A stretch of DNA of 32,670 nucleotides, taken from Acidobacteriota bacterium. GTDB lineage: Bacteria > Acidobacteriota > UBA4820 > DSQY01. The notes beneath the pieces are model-generated. The model was not told the origin of the DNA. It did not search any database and was given only the letters and a program-made list of their open reading frames with translations. Shown here in pieces: positions 1-8,309 of this stretch (its first letter is position 1; each line of letters begins with the position of its first letter). The translations under genes and the position numbers were made by a program. The stretch covers positions 1 to 32,670 of the forward strand of contig JAJYCJ010000027.1 of assembly GCA_021778515.1 (NCBI GenBank), given 5' to 3'.

Positions 1-411
1 GTGGGACGGCACGGGGAGTGCCCGGAGGCGAGGCTCCTCGTGCGCCTCCTCCACCTGGGAGGAAGGTCCGAGGCGGTGGAAAGTCTGGCGGCGGACCTCG
101 ATGCGGCCGGGGTCCTGGGCGCGTGGCGGGAGCTCCGGGCCCTCGCGGCCGCACTGGAGAAGGCCTTCCCCGGGCTGCCGGTGCGCCTCGACCCCACCGA
201 CGTGCGCCACTGGAGCTACTACACCGGCCTCACGCTCAAGGCCTTCACCCGGCGCCACCCCTTTGCCCTTCTCTCGGGCGGCCGCTACGATTCGCTCTAC
301 CCTGCCCTCGGACGCCCCTTCGGCGCCTGCGGCTTCGCCCTCCACCTGGACAGGCTGCTGGAGGTGGAGCGGGGCCGCCCGGCCGGGCCCGGCACGGAAG
401 GAGGGGTCTGA
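1..411 (+). CDS. hisZ: HisZ, ATP phosphoribosyltransferase regulatory subunit (5' truncated)
   Basis: This is the C-terminal 136 residues of a class II histidyl-tRNA-synthetase-like protein. The frame is open to the first base, and HisZ proteins normally exceed 300 residues, so the true start lies outside the window. The core shows a YYTG motif, then LLSGGRYDSL and a terminal GACGFALHLDRLL stretch, which correspond to the late catalytic-fold motifs of HisRS/HisZ. HisZ has no aminoacylation role; it forms a complex with short-form HisG to make the first enzyme of histidine synthesis. The next gene is exactly a short HisG, and its ATG overlaps this stop (TGATG), so HisZ is preferred over a true HisRS. 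The protein also ends soon after the catalytic fold, with no room for an anticodon-binding domain. Confidence 0.85.
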   Translation: MGRHGECPEARLLVRLLHLGGRSEAVESLAADLDAAGVLGAWRELRALAAALEKAFPGLPVRLDPTDVRHWSYYTGLTLKAFTRRHPFALLSGGRYDSLYPALGRPFGACGFALHLDRLLEVERGRPAGPGTEGGV

Positions 412-1034
412 TGCCCCGCATCGCGCTGACCAAGGGCCGCCTGCTGGAGCCCGCCCTGGCGTGGCTTTCGGAGAAGGGTTTCGCCCGACCCGACCTGGCC
501 GGCAGGGCGCTTTGCCTGCCCCTCGGGTGCGGCTGGGAGGCCGTGCTGCTCAAGGGCCCAGACGTGGCCGTCTTCGTCCAGAACGGCGCGGCGGACCTCG
601 GCATCGTGGGCTCGGACGTCCTGGAGGAGGACCGGCCCGACGTCTACGACCTGCGGGACCTCCCCTTCGGCCGCTGCCGCCTGAGCCTCGCCGCCCCGGT
701 GGGGAGCGAGGCCGCGCCCGGCCCGACGCCGCTGCGCGTGGCCACCAAGTACCCCCGCACCGCCGAGAGGCTCCTCGCCGCCCGGGGCCTCTGGGTGCGC
801 CTCATCCGGGTCACCTCCTCCGTGGAGCTGGCCCCACTCCTCGGTCTCTCGGACGCCATCGTTGACCTCGTGGACACGGGCGGCACCCTGCGCGAGAACG
901 GCCTTCTGGAACTGGGCGTCCTGCTTCCCGTCCAGTCCCACCTCATCGCCAACCGCGGCGCCTACCGGTTCCTCCAGGAGCCCTGGTGGGAAGAGGAGGC
1001 CGGCCCGCCCCCGGCCCAGCAGCACGGCGGCTGA
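411..1034 (+). CDS. hisG: ATP phosphoribosyltransferase catalytic subunit, short form
   Basis: This 207-residue protein catalyses the first committed step of histidine biosynthesis, condensing ATP with PRPP to phosphoribosyl-ATP in the cytoplasm. The N-terminus (RIALTKGRLLEPAL) and the GIVGSDVL segment match the HisG nucleotide-binding fold. ATKYPRTAERLL and the PRPP-loop motif DLVDTGGTLRENGL are diagnostic. It lacks the C-terminal regulatory ACT-like domain of long HisG, so it is the short form that depends on HisZ, encoded directly upstream with a one-base overlap. The usual Ser of the PRPP loop (often DIVSTG) is Asp here, a small variation. No other his gene follows, so this is the end of the his segment in the window. 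Confidence 0.93.
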   Translation: MPRIALTKGRLLEPALAWLSEKGFARPDLAGRALCLPLGCGWEAVLLKGPDVAVFVQNGAADLGIVGSDVLEEDRPDVYDLRDLPFGRCRLSLAAPVGSEAAPGPTPLRVATKYPRTAERLLAARGLWVRLIRVTSSVELAPLLGLSDAIVDLVDTGGTLRENGLLELGVLLPVQSHLIANRGAYRFLQEPWWEEEAGPPPAQQHGG

Positions 1035-1206
1035 CCGACCGCAGGAGGCCCCTCCAGAATCCGACTGGCGAGAACGCCTTGTCTGCGAGGCCCTAGAGGC
1101 CATTGCGCCCGAGCTAAAAGAGAGGCGTACCCCTCATCAGTGTCGGGACGCGCCTTCTTTTTCCGTGCTCCTTCGCCCTACCGGGCTGCCGACTCGTGGG
1201 CTTGCA

Positions 1207-1235
1207 TTGAACTCCGCGAGGACGCATCCTAGACA
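1207..1235 (+). promoter_or_regulatory. Possible sigma-70 promoter for the PilT-like gene
   Basis: TTGAAC (1207-1212) and TAGACA (1230-1235) are separated by 17 bases, 35 bases before the GTG start. The match is only partial (4 of 6 and 3 of 6). The surrounding 235-base gap between hisG and this gene shows no other gene or RNA that I can recognise. Confidence 0.3.
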
Positions 1236-1269
1236 TCAGGCCGTTGGGCCCAGGGATGGGGAGGAGCCG

Positions 1270-2526
1270 GTGTTCGATCAGATCAATCCGCTTCTGGAGT
1301 TCATGCTGGCGGTGTCGCCCCAGGTGAGCGACCTGAACTTCTCCGTGGGGCGGGCGCCGCAGGTGGAGATCAACGGCGAGCTGCGCGAGGTGCCGATCAA
1401 GGGGCTGAAGGCGCTCACGCCCTACCAGACCGAACAGATAGCCCTCCAGCTCCTGCGCGGCGACCGCCACCTCATCCGGAAGCTGCTGAAGCAGGGCTCG
1501 GCCGACCTCTCGCACTCCATCCCGGGCAAGACGCGCTTTAGGGTGAACATCTTCTCGCAGCGTGGCACCTACAGCATCGTGCTCCGGGTCATCCCCAACG
1601 GCGTTCCCACCATCGAGGAGCTGGGGCTCCCCCCCCAGCTCAACCAGGTGGCCGAGGAGCGCAACGGCATCGTCCTGCTGACGGGCCCCACGGGCAGCGG
1701 CAAGTCCACGACCCTCGCGGCGATCATCAACCGGATCAACATGGACAAGGCCTACCACATCGTCACCATCGAGGACCCCATCGAGTACCTGCACCGCCAC
1801 AAGCGCGCCACCATCAACCAGCGCGAGCTGGGCGCCGACGTGCCCTCCTTCGCGCTGGCCCTTCGAGCGGCCCTGCGGCAGGCCCCCAAGGTGATCCTCG
1901 TGGGCGAGATGCGGGACCTGGAGACCACGGAGATCGCGCTGGAGGCGGCCGAGACCGGCCACCTCGTGCTCTCCACGCTGCACACCATCGATGCGAGCAA
2001 GACCGTGGACCGGATCATCGGCATCTTCCCCAAGAACGAGGAGCAGCAGATCCGGACGCGCTTTTCGCAAACCTTCAAGTGGATCGTCAGCCAGCGGCTG
2101 GTGCCGAAGGCCGATGGATCGGGGCGCCTGGCCGTCTGCGAGGCCCTCCGCACGAGCGAGCGCACGAGGGACTACATCCAGCACGGCGAGTCGGAGATGG
2201 AGGGCAAGAGCCTTCTGGACGCCATGAACGACGGCGCGCTCGACGGCATGCAGACCTTCGACCATGAGCTGGAGCGGCTGTGGCGGGAGGGCCTGGTCAG
2301 CCGGGAGACGGCCATCTCCTTTGCGACCAACGCGCCGAACCTGGCGCTCAAGATGTCGGGAATCGCCGCCGCCGGGGCCGAGACAAGGCATCCGGCCGCC
2401 GGGGCCCTTGGAGCTGAGACCGTGCAGAAGGGACCCCAGGCGGCCAAGCCGGCCGGCGGGAAGCCGGCGGGCGCGCCGCCGCTCGGGCCCGATCTCGGGG
2501 TGAACATCAAGGACCTCATGGAGTAG
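1270..2526 (+). CDS. PilT/PilU-like type IV pilus retraction ATPase
   Basis: This 418-residue protein is a GspE/PilT-superfamily hexameric ATPase that would power retraction of type IV pili at the inner membrane. It has the PilT N-terminal PAS-like region (VSDLNFSVGRAPQVEINGEL), a Walker A GPTGSGKST at residues 139-147, the Asp-box region VTIEDPIEYLH, a Walker B ILVGEMRD near 209-216 and the His-box STLHT. The GTG at 1270 is chosen because GGGGAGGA lies just upstream; the open frame extends further 5' but those codons do not look like PilT. The family is usually 340-380 residues. The extra length is an Ala/Gly/Pro-rich tail ending in GVNIKDLME, which may be a partner-docking peptide. Which of PilT or PilU it represents cannot be told here. 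The downstream receiver-like protein starts four bases after the stop. Confidence 0.9.
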   Translation: MFDQINPLLEFMLAVSPQVSDLNFSVGRAPQVEINGELREVPIKGLKALTPYQTEQIALQLLRGDRHLIRKLLKQGSADLSHSIPGKTRFRVNIFSQRGTYSIVLRVIPNGVPTIEELGLPPQLNQVAEERNGIVLLTGPTGSGKSTTLAAIINRINMDKAYHIVTIEDPIEYLHRHKRATINQRELGADVPSFALALRAALRQAPKVILVGEMRDLETTEIALEAAETGHLVLSTLHTIDASKTVDRIIGIFPKNEEQQIRTRFSQTFKWIVSQRLVPKADGSGRLAVCEALRTSERTRDYIQHGESEMEGKSLLDAMNDGALDGMQTFDHELERLWREGLVSRETAISFATNAPNLALKMSGIAAAGAETRHPAAGALGAETVQKGPQAAKPAGGKPAGAPPLGPDLGVNIKDLME

Positions 2527-2529
2527 CTC

Positions 2530-3306
2530 ATGCAGATCGCCTGCCCAGCCTGCAAGAAGGTCCTGTCGGTCGACGACGCGAAGCTGCCGGCCAAGCCGGT
2601 GCTCGTGAAGTGCCCCGCGTGCGGATCGGGAATCTCCGTCGGGCCGCCGCCCCCCGGCGCGCAGTCCTCTGCTCCGCCTCCGGTCTCTTCGGAGCCCCCT
2701 GCCGGAGCTTCGGCGGAGGGCCCGGCCCAGCCGAATCATCCGGACATCACCCCGGGAAGCCCGCAGTGGGAGCGGCTGAAGCGGGAGGTGGCCGGCGAGG
2801 TCCTCCGCCAGCTCGGGCTGGCTCCCTCGAAGGCCTCCCTGAACGGCGAGGGCTGGGGGGAGGAGGAGCGCGAGAGGGCCGCCCTGATCTGCGAGGACGA
2901 GGCGCTGTTTCAGGTGGCCATATCGGAGTCGCTCCAGCAGCTGGGACTCCGGGTGGAGCTGGCCACGTCCAAGGCCGCCGCCCTCTCTGCCCTGGCCCGC
3001 CAGCACTACGACGTGGCCACCGTGGACAACCGCTTTCCGGACGACAGCGAGGGGGGATACCAGATCCTCCAGGCCATCAACGCCCTGGCCCCGGACGTGC
3101 GCCGGAAGATGTTCGTGGCCTTCGTCTCGGCGGACCTCTCCACCATGGACACGAGCTCGGCCTTCATCCTGGGGGCCAATCTGACGGTCAGCAAGAAGGA
3201 CGTCCGCCGCCTCGACAAGATCCTGGCGCAGGGGATCCGCGACCACGAGCGGGCCTACAGGGTCTTCTACCAGGTCGAGGAGGAGATCCAGAAGCAGGAG
3301 GGTTGA
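2530..3306 (+). CDS. MJ0042-type zinc-ribbon protein with receiver-like domain
   Basis: This 258-residue protein begins with a four-cysteine zinc ribbon (C5, C8, C28, C31) of the MJ0042 type. A Pro/Ala-rich linker (about 36-85) and a short charged helical segment follow, then a response-regulator receiver-like domain (about 116-235). The receiver keeps an acidic pair (E122, D123), a candidate phospho-acceptor D166 in VDNRFP, S200 at the Thr/Ser position and K222 at the conserved Lys position, so phosphorylation is possible. A GGAG (2520-2523) inside the PilT-like coding end serves as ribosome binding site six bases before the ATG. Tight spacing suggests co-transcription with the PilT-like ATPase and a role in controlling pilus or surface motility, but this is inferred from context only. 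There is no DNA-binding output domain. Confidence 0.75.
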   Translation: MQIACPACKKVLSVDDAKLPAKPVLVKCPACGSGISVGPPPPGAQSSAPPPVSSEPPAGASAEGPAQPNHPDITPGSPQWERLKREVAGEVLRQLGLAPSKASLNGEGWGEEERERAALICEDEALFQVAISESLQQLGLRVELATSKAAALSALARQHYDVATVDNRFPDDSEGGYQILQAINALAPDVRRKMFVAFVSADLSTMDTSSAFILGANLTVSKKDVRRLDKILAQGIRDHERAYRVFYQVEEEIQKQEG

Positions 3307-3433
3307 GGCCGGGGGATTTGCTTCACGGCCACGCTCCACCTGCGGGGCAGCCGCGCCGACGGCCGAGTCCGTCAGGCCGCGAGACCTCCGCCGGGCAGGC
3401 CTTGGGCCCCTGAAATTCCTACCGATCCGTTTC

Positions 3434-3462
3434 TTGACGCACCTCCGGGAACTTTATAGAAT
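3434..3462 (+). promoter_or_regulatory. Sigma-70 promoter of the EF-G-like gene
   Basis: TTGACG (3434-3439) and TAGAAT (3457-3462) are separated by 17 bases. The element lies 55 bases before the ATG and within a 211-base gene-free gap (3307-3517) that shows no other recognisable feature. Confidence 0.7.
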
Positions 3463-3517
3463 ACCCGCTGCGACTTCTGCACAACGCTCCGGATCTTGGC
3501 GCAGCGAAGGAGGGGTT

Positions 3518-5611
3518 ATGAAGGCCTACGGACCGCAGGACATCCGCAATGTTGCTCTCATCGGCCACGGGGGGACGGGGAAGACCAGCTTCGCCTCGGC
3601 CATGCTCCACACGGCGAAGGCGGTGAACCGCTTCGGCAAGGTGGAGGAGGGGACCGCTCCCACCGACTACGAAGAGGACGAGATCCAGCGGAAGCTGTCG
3701 ATCGCCTCGAGCCTCGCCTTCGTGGAGTGGGAGAAGGCCAAGATCAACATCCTGGACACACCCGGTTACGGCAGCTTCATCGCCGACTCCAGGGGCCCCA
3801 TCCGGGTTTCGGACTCGGCCCTCATCTTCGTGAGCGCGGTTTCGGGCGTGGAGGTGATGACGGGGAAGGCGTGGGAGTACGCCGAGGAGTTCAAGGTCCC
3901 CCGCATCCTGGTGATCAACAAGATGGACCGGGAAAACGCTTCCTTCGACCGCAGCCTGGCGAGCGTCCGCGAGAACTTCGGGCGCCTGGCCGTGCCCGTG
4001 TTCCTCCCGCTGGGGCAGGAGAAGGAGTTCGCCGGCGTCGTCGACCTGGTCAAGGGCAGGGCCCACCGGTACGCCCAGGACGAGTCCGGCAGCTACACCG
4101 AGGGGGAGGTTCCGGCCTCCATGGCCGAGGAGGCGGCCAAGGCCCGGGCCGAGCTCGTCGAGATGGTGGCCGAGCTCGATGAGAAGCTGATGGAGAAGTA
4201 CTTCGAGGCGGGCGACCTGACCCCGGAGGAGCTCTCCGCCGCCCTCAAGATCGGCATCGCCCAGGACAAGATCTTCCCCGTCCTCTGCGCCTCCGCCCTC
4301 CGTAACATCGGTGTGGCGGACATCATGAACTTCCTCGTGGAGTTCGCCCCCCCGGCCAACGCGCGCAGCTCCTTCCGGGCCACGCCCGTGGGCGGCGGCG
4401 AAGAATTCGATGTGCCGGCCGACGTGGACGCTCCCGCCAGCGCCTTCGTCTTCAAGACCATCTCCGATCCCGCCCAGGGCCGCATCACCATCTTCCGGGT
4501 GGTCTCGGGCCGGGTCCCCGCCGACGCCACCCTGATCAACCCCTCCAAGGACGCATCGGAGCGCATGGCGGGCCTTTTTCACCTCAGGGGAAAGGACCAC
4601 GTGAAATGCGAGGAAGCGCAGGCGGGCGATATCGCGGCCGTCATGAAGCTCAAGGAGACGGTCACGGGCAACACCCTCTGCGCCAAGGAGCGCATGCTGG
4701 TCTTCCCGCCGGTCAAGTACCCCATTCCCGCCATCTCCTTCGCCGTGGAACCCAAGTCCCGCGGGGACGAAGACAAGATCATGGCGGCCCTCCAGCGCAT
4801 GGTGGACGAGGATCCCAACCTCACCGTGAGCCGTGACCCGCAGACCCACGAGACGCTGGTGTCCGGGTCGGGCAGCCAGCACGTGGAGGTGGTCGCCGCC
4901 CGCGTGCAGCGCCGCTACGGCGTCGAGATGAACATCAAGCAGCCCAAGGTGCCCTACCGCGAGACCATCAAGGGGCGCGCCGAGGTCCACGCCCGGCACA
5001 AGAAGCAGACGGGCGGCCACGGGCAGTTCGCCGATATCCAGATCAAGATGGAGCCGCTGCCCCGCGGCGCCGGCTTCGAGTTCAAGGACGAGATCTTCGG
5101 CGGGGCCGTGCCGCGGAACTTCATCCCGGCGGTGGAGAAGGGGATGCTCGAATCCCTCGATCGCGGCGTCCTGGCGCGCTACCCCGTGGTGGACCTGAGG
5201 ATCACTCTCTTCGACGGCGGATTCCACCCGGTGGACTCCTCCGAAATGGCCTTCAAGATCGCGGCCCACATGGGCTTCAAGGAGGCCATGGAGAAGTGCA
5301 GGCCCACCCTTCTGGAGCCGGTGATGCTGGTGGAGGTGGTGGTTCCCGAGGAGAACATGGGCGACGTCATGGGAGACCTCAACAGCCGCCGGGGCCGCAT
5401 CCAGGGGATGTCCCAGAAGGGCGCCAACCAGATCATCAAGGCGCAGGTACCCCTCGCGGAGATGCTCACGTACGCCTCCACGCTGAAGTCGCTGACCGCG
5501 GGCCGGGGGACCTTCAGCATGGAGTTCGCCGCCTACGAGGAGGTCCCCGCCCAGACCCAACAGAAGATCGTGGAGGAGGCCAAGCAGGCCAAGGAGGCGG
5601 AGCAGGAATAG
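3518..5611 (+). CDS. Elongation factor G paralogue (EF-G2-like translational GTPase)
   Basis: This 697-residue five-domain translational GTPase has G1 GHGGTGKT (16-23), a G3 DTPGY at 80-84 and a G4 NKMD at 134-137. Domain IV/V sequence (for example HKKQTGGHGQFADI and NSRRGRIQGM) is typical of EF-G. Canonical EF-G has AHIDAGKT at G1. The GHGGTGKT form marks the EF-G-like paralogue group (EF-G2/FusA2 of several phyla), whose exact role varies. The ATG at 3518 follows a strong AAGGAGG and matches the family N-terminus; an in-frame upstream extension to 3434 overlaps the promoter and is rejected. It stands alone, without rpsL, rpsG or tuf, which also argues against it being the housekeeping copy. 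It has its own promoter and a hairpin terminator. Confidence 0.9.
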   Translation: MKAYGPQDIRNVALIGHGGTGKTSFASAMLHTAKAVNRFGKVEEGTAPTDYEEDEIQRKLSIASSLAFVEWEKAKINILDTPGYGSFIADSRGPIRVSDSALIFVSAVSGVEVMTGKAWEYAEEFKVPRILVINKMDRENASFDRSLASVRENFGRLAVPVFLPLGQEKEFAGVVDLVKGRAHRYAQDESGSYTEGEVPASMAEEAAKARAELVEMVAELDEKLMEKYFEAGDLTPEELSAALKIGIAQDKIFPVLCASALRNIGVADIMNFLVEFAPPANARSSFRATPVGGGEEFDVPADVDAPASAFVFKTISDPAQGRITIFRVVSGRVPADATLINPSKDASERMAGLFHLRGKDHVKCEEAQAGDIAAVMKLKETVTGNTLCAKERMLVFPPVKYPIPAISFAVEPKSRGDEDKIMAALQRMVDEDPNLTVSRDPQTHETLVSGSGSQHVEVVAARVQRRYGVEMNIKQPKVPYRETIKGRAEVHARHKKQTGGHGQFADIQIKMEPLPRGAGFEFKDEIFGGAVPRNFIPAVEKGMLESLDRGVLARYPVVDLRITLFDGGFHPVDSSEMAFKIAAHMGFKEAMEKCRPTLLEPVMLVEVVVPEENMGDVMGDLNSRRGRIQGMSQKGANQIIKAQVPLAEMLTYASTLKSLTAGRGTFSMEFAAYEEVPAQTQQKIVEEAKQAKEAEQE

Positions 5612-5644
5612 GGCCTTCGCGGCCAGGGCGGCAGGATGTCCCGG

Positions 5645-5670
5645 GAGGAGCGGGATCGCCCGCTCCTCTC
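5645..5670 (+). terminator. Hairpin terminator after the EF-G-like gene
   Basis: GAGGAGCGGG (5645-5654) pairs perfectly with CCCGCTCCTC (5659-5668) around the loop ATCG. The following tract (TCTTCATG) is only weakly T-rich, so termination may be partial or factor-assisted. Confidence 0.6.
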
Positions 5671-5726
5671 TTCATGTCCGCCGCCCGGCCACCCGAGCGC
5701 AGGGTAAAGATGGCCGGGAATAGAGG

Positions 5727-5756
5727 TTGACAGACTGGGCTTATACCCTGTAATAT
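5727..5756 (+). promoter_or_regulatory. Sigma-70 promoter of the rpsP operon
   Basis: A perfect TTGACA (5727-5732) and TAATAT (5751-5756) lie 18 bases apart. The -10 sits in an AT-rich run that contrasts sharply with the GC-rich surroundings. It lies 40 bases before the rpsP start and is expected to drive the six-gene ribosome-biogenesis operon. Confidence 0.75.
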
Positions 5757-5795
5757 ATATATTTGCTCCGTGTTGCGAGCAGCAAGGAGGTTGCA

Positions 5796-6044
5796 TTGCT
5801 GGCCATACGTCTCAAGAGGATCGGAAGGAAGCATCGGCCCTATTACCGCCTCGTCGTTTCCGACAGCAGGAACCGGCCGGGCGGCCAGAACGTGGACGAG
5901 GTGGGAGTGTACGACCCCCTGCCGAACCCTTCCGAGGTCAAGGTGAACCTGGAGCGGGTGGACTACTGGCTGAGCCGTGGCGCCAAGCCTTCGGCCAGCG
6001 TGGCCAAGCTCATCGCCATTTCCAGGCAGAGCGCGCAGGCCTGA
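5796..6044 (+). CDS. rpsP: 30S ribosomal protein S16
   Basis: This 82-residue protein of the small ribosomal subunit has the standard N-terminus LAIRLKRIGRKHRPYYRLVV and the internal EVGVYDPLPNP segment. The TTG at 5796 is taken as start because AAGGAGG (5784-5790) lies five bases upstream and the resulting protein matches the family from its first residues; a longer in-frame extension would overlap the ribosome binding site. It is the first gene of an rpsP-rimM-trmD-rplS block. The small KH-domain gene often found between rpsP and rimM is absent: only 71 bases separate the two genes. Confidence 0.95.
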   Translation: MLAIRLKRIGRKHRPYYRLVVSDSRNRPGGQNVDEVGVYDPLPNPSEVKVNLERVDYWLSRGAKPSASVAKLIAISRQSAQA

Positions 6045-6115
6045 TCGGCCGGCGCGGTGCCCCGTGCCGCGACGCCCCCGCGGGCGAGCGGCGCGAACCG
6101 AGGTCAACTGGTCCC

Positions 6116-6643
6116 ATGGCCCTTACCCCCGTGGCCCGGATCGTGAAGCCCAGAGGGTTCCGCGGACAGGTTTGGGTGACCCGCTACAGGCGAGGTTTCC
6201 CGCCTTTCGACCGTGGCAGTGCCGCCTGGATCGCCCTGCCGTCGGGCCCCGAGACCTTTACCGTCGGCGAGTTCTTTGAATACGCCAAGGGAGAGGTCCT
6301 GGCCCTCGTGGGAGTGGACAGTTTGGAGAAGGCCGAGGGGCTGTGCGGCATGGAGTTGTGCCTTCCGGCCGAGGCGGTGCCTCCCGATGCCGAGGAGACC
6401 TTCGATTCGGATGCCATCGTTGGCTTCGAGGTGGTGGACCGAACGAGGGGGATCATCGGGACCGTCGTAGCGGCGGTGGAGGGGCCGGCCTATTGGTCCT
6501 TTCTTTTACAGACCCCCGCCGGAGAGGTCGAAATACCGGCCGTCAAGGGTCTGGGCGTGGGGCTCGAGAAGGATCTCCGCCGGGTTCGGGTGGATCTGCC
6601 CGAGGGGTATCCTGGGTTACCGGGAGAAGACGATGAGGATTGA
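6116..6643 (+). CDS. rimM: Ribosome maturation factor RimM
   Basis: This 175-residue protein assists late maturation of the 30S head and binds S19. The N-terminal RimM barrel has the typical opening [16 protein letters not shown] and a segment ending in [15 protein letters not shown]. The C-terminal PRC-barrel domain carries [10 protein letters not shown] and a [10 protein letters not shown] segment corresponding to the family's ...IPxV motif. The gene ends in an acidic tail (EDDED) and overlaps the trmD start by 11 bases, indicating translational coupling. Its position between rpsP and trmD is the conserved bacterial arrangement. Confidence 0.93.
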   Translation: MALTPVARIVKPRGFRGQVWVTRYRRGFPPFDRGSAAWIALPSGPETFTVGEFFEYAKGEVLALVGVDSLEKAEGLCGMELCLPAEAVPPDAEETFDSDAIVGFEVVDRTRGIIGTVVAAVEGPAYWSFLLQTPAGEVEIPAVKGLGVGLEKDLRRVRVDLPEGYPGLPGEDDED

Positions 6644-7337
6644 CGTCCTGACCCTTTTTCCCGACATGTTCTCGGGCTTCCTGGGCGGGTCCATCGTCAA
6701 GCGGGCACTGGAGTCGGGCGTGGCCGACGTGCGCCTGCACAACTTCCGGCGCTTCGCGCAGGACCGGCACCACACTGTGGATGACGCTCCCTTCGGAGGG
6801 GGCCCGGGCATGGTCCTCATGGCCGACCCCATCTTCCGGTGCGTGGAGCACCTGCGGCAGGAGGTGCCCGGGGCGCCGCTGATCTACCTGAGCCCCAAGG
6901 GCGACGTGCTGACCCAGAGCCTGGCCGGGGAACTGGCGCTCATGCCTTCGCTGATGCTCCTCTGCGGCCGGTACGAGGGGGTGGACCAGCGGGTCGTGGA
7001 CCACCTGGTGCAGAGGGAGATCTCGGTGGGGGACTACGTCCTCTCGGGCGGCGAACCCGCGGCCATGATCCTGTTGGATGCGGTGGTCCGCCTGCTCCCG
7101 GGTGCCCTGGGAGACGAGGCCTCCACCCAGGAGGAGTCATTCAGCGAAGGCGTTCTGGAGTACCCGCAGTACACCCGTCCCGCCGAGTACAGGGGTTGGA
7201 GGGTGCCGGAGGTTCTCCTGTCCGGCAATCACGAGGTCATCCGGCGCTGGCGCCGAGAGTCGGCCCGGAGGGAGACGCAGTCGAAACGCCCCGACCTGTT
7301 CGGGGCTCAGGTCAGGATGGAGGCTTCTCATGAGTGA
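6633..7337 (+). CDS. trmD: tRNA (guanine-N1)-methyltransferase TrmD
   Basis: This 234-residue SPOUT-class enzyme methylates G37 of tRNAs using S-adenosylmethionine, which prevents +1 frameshifting. The N-terminus ([13 protein letters not shown]), the [11 protein letters not shown] motif, the knot segments [12 protein letters not shown] and [15 protein letters not shown], and the C-terminal substrate motif YTRP ([10 protein letters not shown]) are all present. The start lies inside the 3' end of rimM and the stop overlaps the rplS start by eight bases (ATGAGTGA), so the three genes are tightly coupled. Confidence 0.96.
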   Translation: MRIDVLTLFPDMFSGFLGGSIVKRALESGVADVRLHNFRRFAQDRHHTVDDAPFGGGPGMVLMADPIFRCVEHLRQEVPGAPLIYLSPKGDVLTQSLAGELALMPSLMLLCGRYEGVDQRVVDHLVQREISVGDYVLSGGEPAAMILLDAVVRLLPGALGDEASTQEESFSEGVLEYPQYTRPAEYRGWRVPEVLLSGNHEVIRRWRRESARRETQSKRPDLFGAQVRMEASHE

Positions 7338-7680
7338 GAACATCAAGGCGATCGAGAAACAGGGGCAGCGCGAAGACATCCCCGTCTTCAAGGCGGGGGA
7401 CACGGTCCGCGTGCACGTCAAGGTGCGCGAGGGCGAAAAGGAGCGGCTCCAGGTCTTTCAGGGAGTGGTGATCGCCCGCAAGCACGGCGGCGTTCGAGAG
7501 ACCGTCACCGTCCGGAAAATCAGCGGCGGGATGGGCGTGGAACGCATCTTCCCCCTCCACAGCCCCATCATCGACAAGATCGAGGTGGTGTCCGAGGGCA
7601 AGATCCGCCGCGCCAAGCTCTACTACCTGCGCGAGCTGAAGGGAAAAAAGGCCCGCATCGAAGAGCTTCGAAGGGATTGA
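7330..7680 (+). CDS. rplS: 50S ribosomal protein L19
   Basis: This 116-residue protein sits at the 30S-50S interface. Family landmarks include [19 protein letters not shown], the [13 protein letters not shown] segment, TVRKIS and [10 protein letters not shown], followed by a basic C-terminus [18 protein letters not shown]. The ATG at 7330 falls within trmD and restores the expected N-terminus; the same frame is open further upstream but only as a shadow of trmD. Confidence 0.96.
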   Translation: MSENIKAIEKQGQREDIPVFKAGDTVRVHVKVREGEKERLQVFQGVVIARKHGGVRETVTVRKISGGMGVERIFPLHSPIIDKIEVVSEGKIRRAKLYYLRELKGKKARIEELRRD

Positions 7681-7700
7681 ACCGTTCCGGGGAGGCGTCA

Positions 7701-8309
7701 TTGGCCGACCTGCTCGGGTTCGAAAGGGCCCTGTGGGCCCGCGGTATCACCCGTGTGGCGGGCGTCGATGAGGCCGGCCGGGGAGCCCTTTTCGGCCCCG
7801 TCGTGGCCGCGGCCGTGATCCTGGACGCCGAGAGGGACCTCTCGCCTTACGTGGACTCCAAGCAGCTCTCCGAAACCCGCCGCGAGTCGGTTTTCGAGCA
7901 GTTGAAGGCCGACGGCCACCTCTACGCGGTGGGGACCGTTTCGGCCGAAGAGATAGATGCCACCGACATTCTGAGAGCCGCTCTGCGGGCCATGACCCTC
8001 GCCCTGGAGGGGCTTCCGCTGAGGCCCGAGCACGTGCTGGTAGACGGCCCCCACCTTCCTGTTTTACCCTGTGGCGGTGAAGCGGTGATCCACGGCGATG
8101 CGCTTTCGGCCAGCGTGGCGGCGGCCTCGGTTGTTGCCAAGGTGACCCGGGACCGGGTCATTCGCGCACTCGATGCTCGCTACCCCGGCTACGGGTTGCA
8201 CCGCAACAAGGGGTATGGCACGGTGGAACACCTGGGGGCGTTGCGGAGCCTCGGCCCGTCCCCGCTCCACCGCAGGAGTTTCCGGGGCGTAGTTTCGGGG
8301 GATGCCTGA
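7701..8309 (+). CDS. rnhB: Ribonuclease HII
   Basis: This 202-residue endonuclease removes ribonucleotides embedded in DNA and RNA primers. The signature GVDEAGRG places catalytic D23 and E24, and D115 (LVDG) and D133 (HGD) complete the four acidic metal ligands. SASVAAASVVAKVTRD and GYGLHRNKGYGT are also typical. The TTG at 7701 is preferred because GGGGAGG (7689-7695) sits five bases upstream. An in-frame TTG at 7677 overlapping the rplS stop is possible but has its purine tract too close. The stop overlaps the start of the TPR gene (TGATG). Confidence 0.95.
   Translation: MADLLGFERALWARGITRVAGVDEAGRGALFGPVVAAAVILDAERDLSPYVDSKQLSETRRESVFEQLKADGHLYAVGTVSAEEIDATDILRAALRAMTLALEGLPLRPEHVLVDGPHLPVLPCGGEAVIHGDALSASVAAASVVAKVTRDRVIRALDARYPGYGLHRNKGYGTVEHLGALRSLGPSPLHRRSFRGVVSGDA

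Noticed and set aside
1035-1269. tRNA or small RNA gene between hisG and the PilT-like gene
   Set aside because: No cloverleaf, T-loop motif or convincing hairpin with T-tract could be found by eye.
1114-3339. 741-residue minus-strand open frame opposite the PilT-like and receiver genes
   Set aside because: The plus-strand proteins have diagnostic motifs; this frame has none and arises from high GC at third positions.
3419-5560. 713-residue open frame on the minus strand opposite the EF-G-like gene
   Set aside because: It is a composition shadow of a clear EF-G gene, rich in His, Gly, Leu and Asp, with no recognisable domain.
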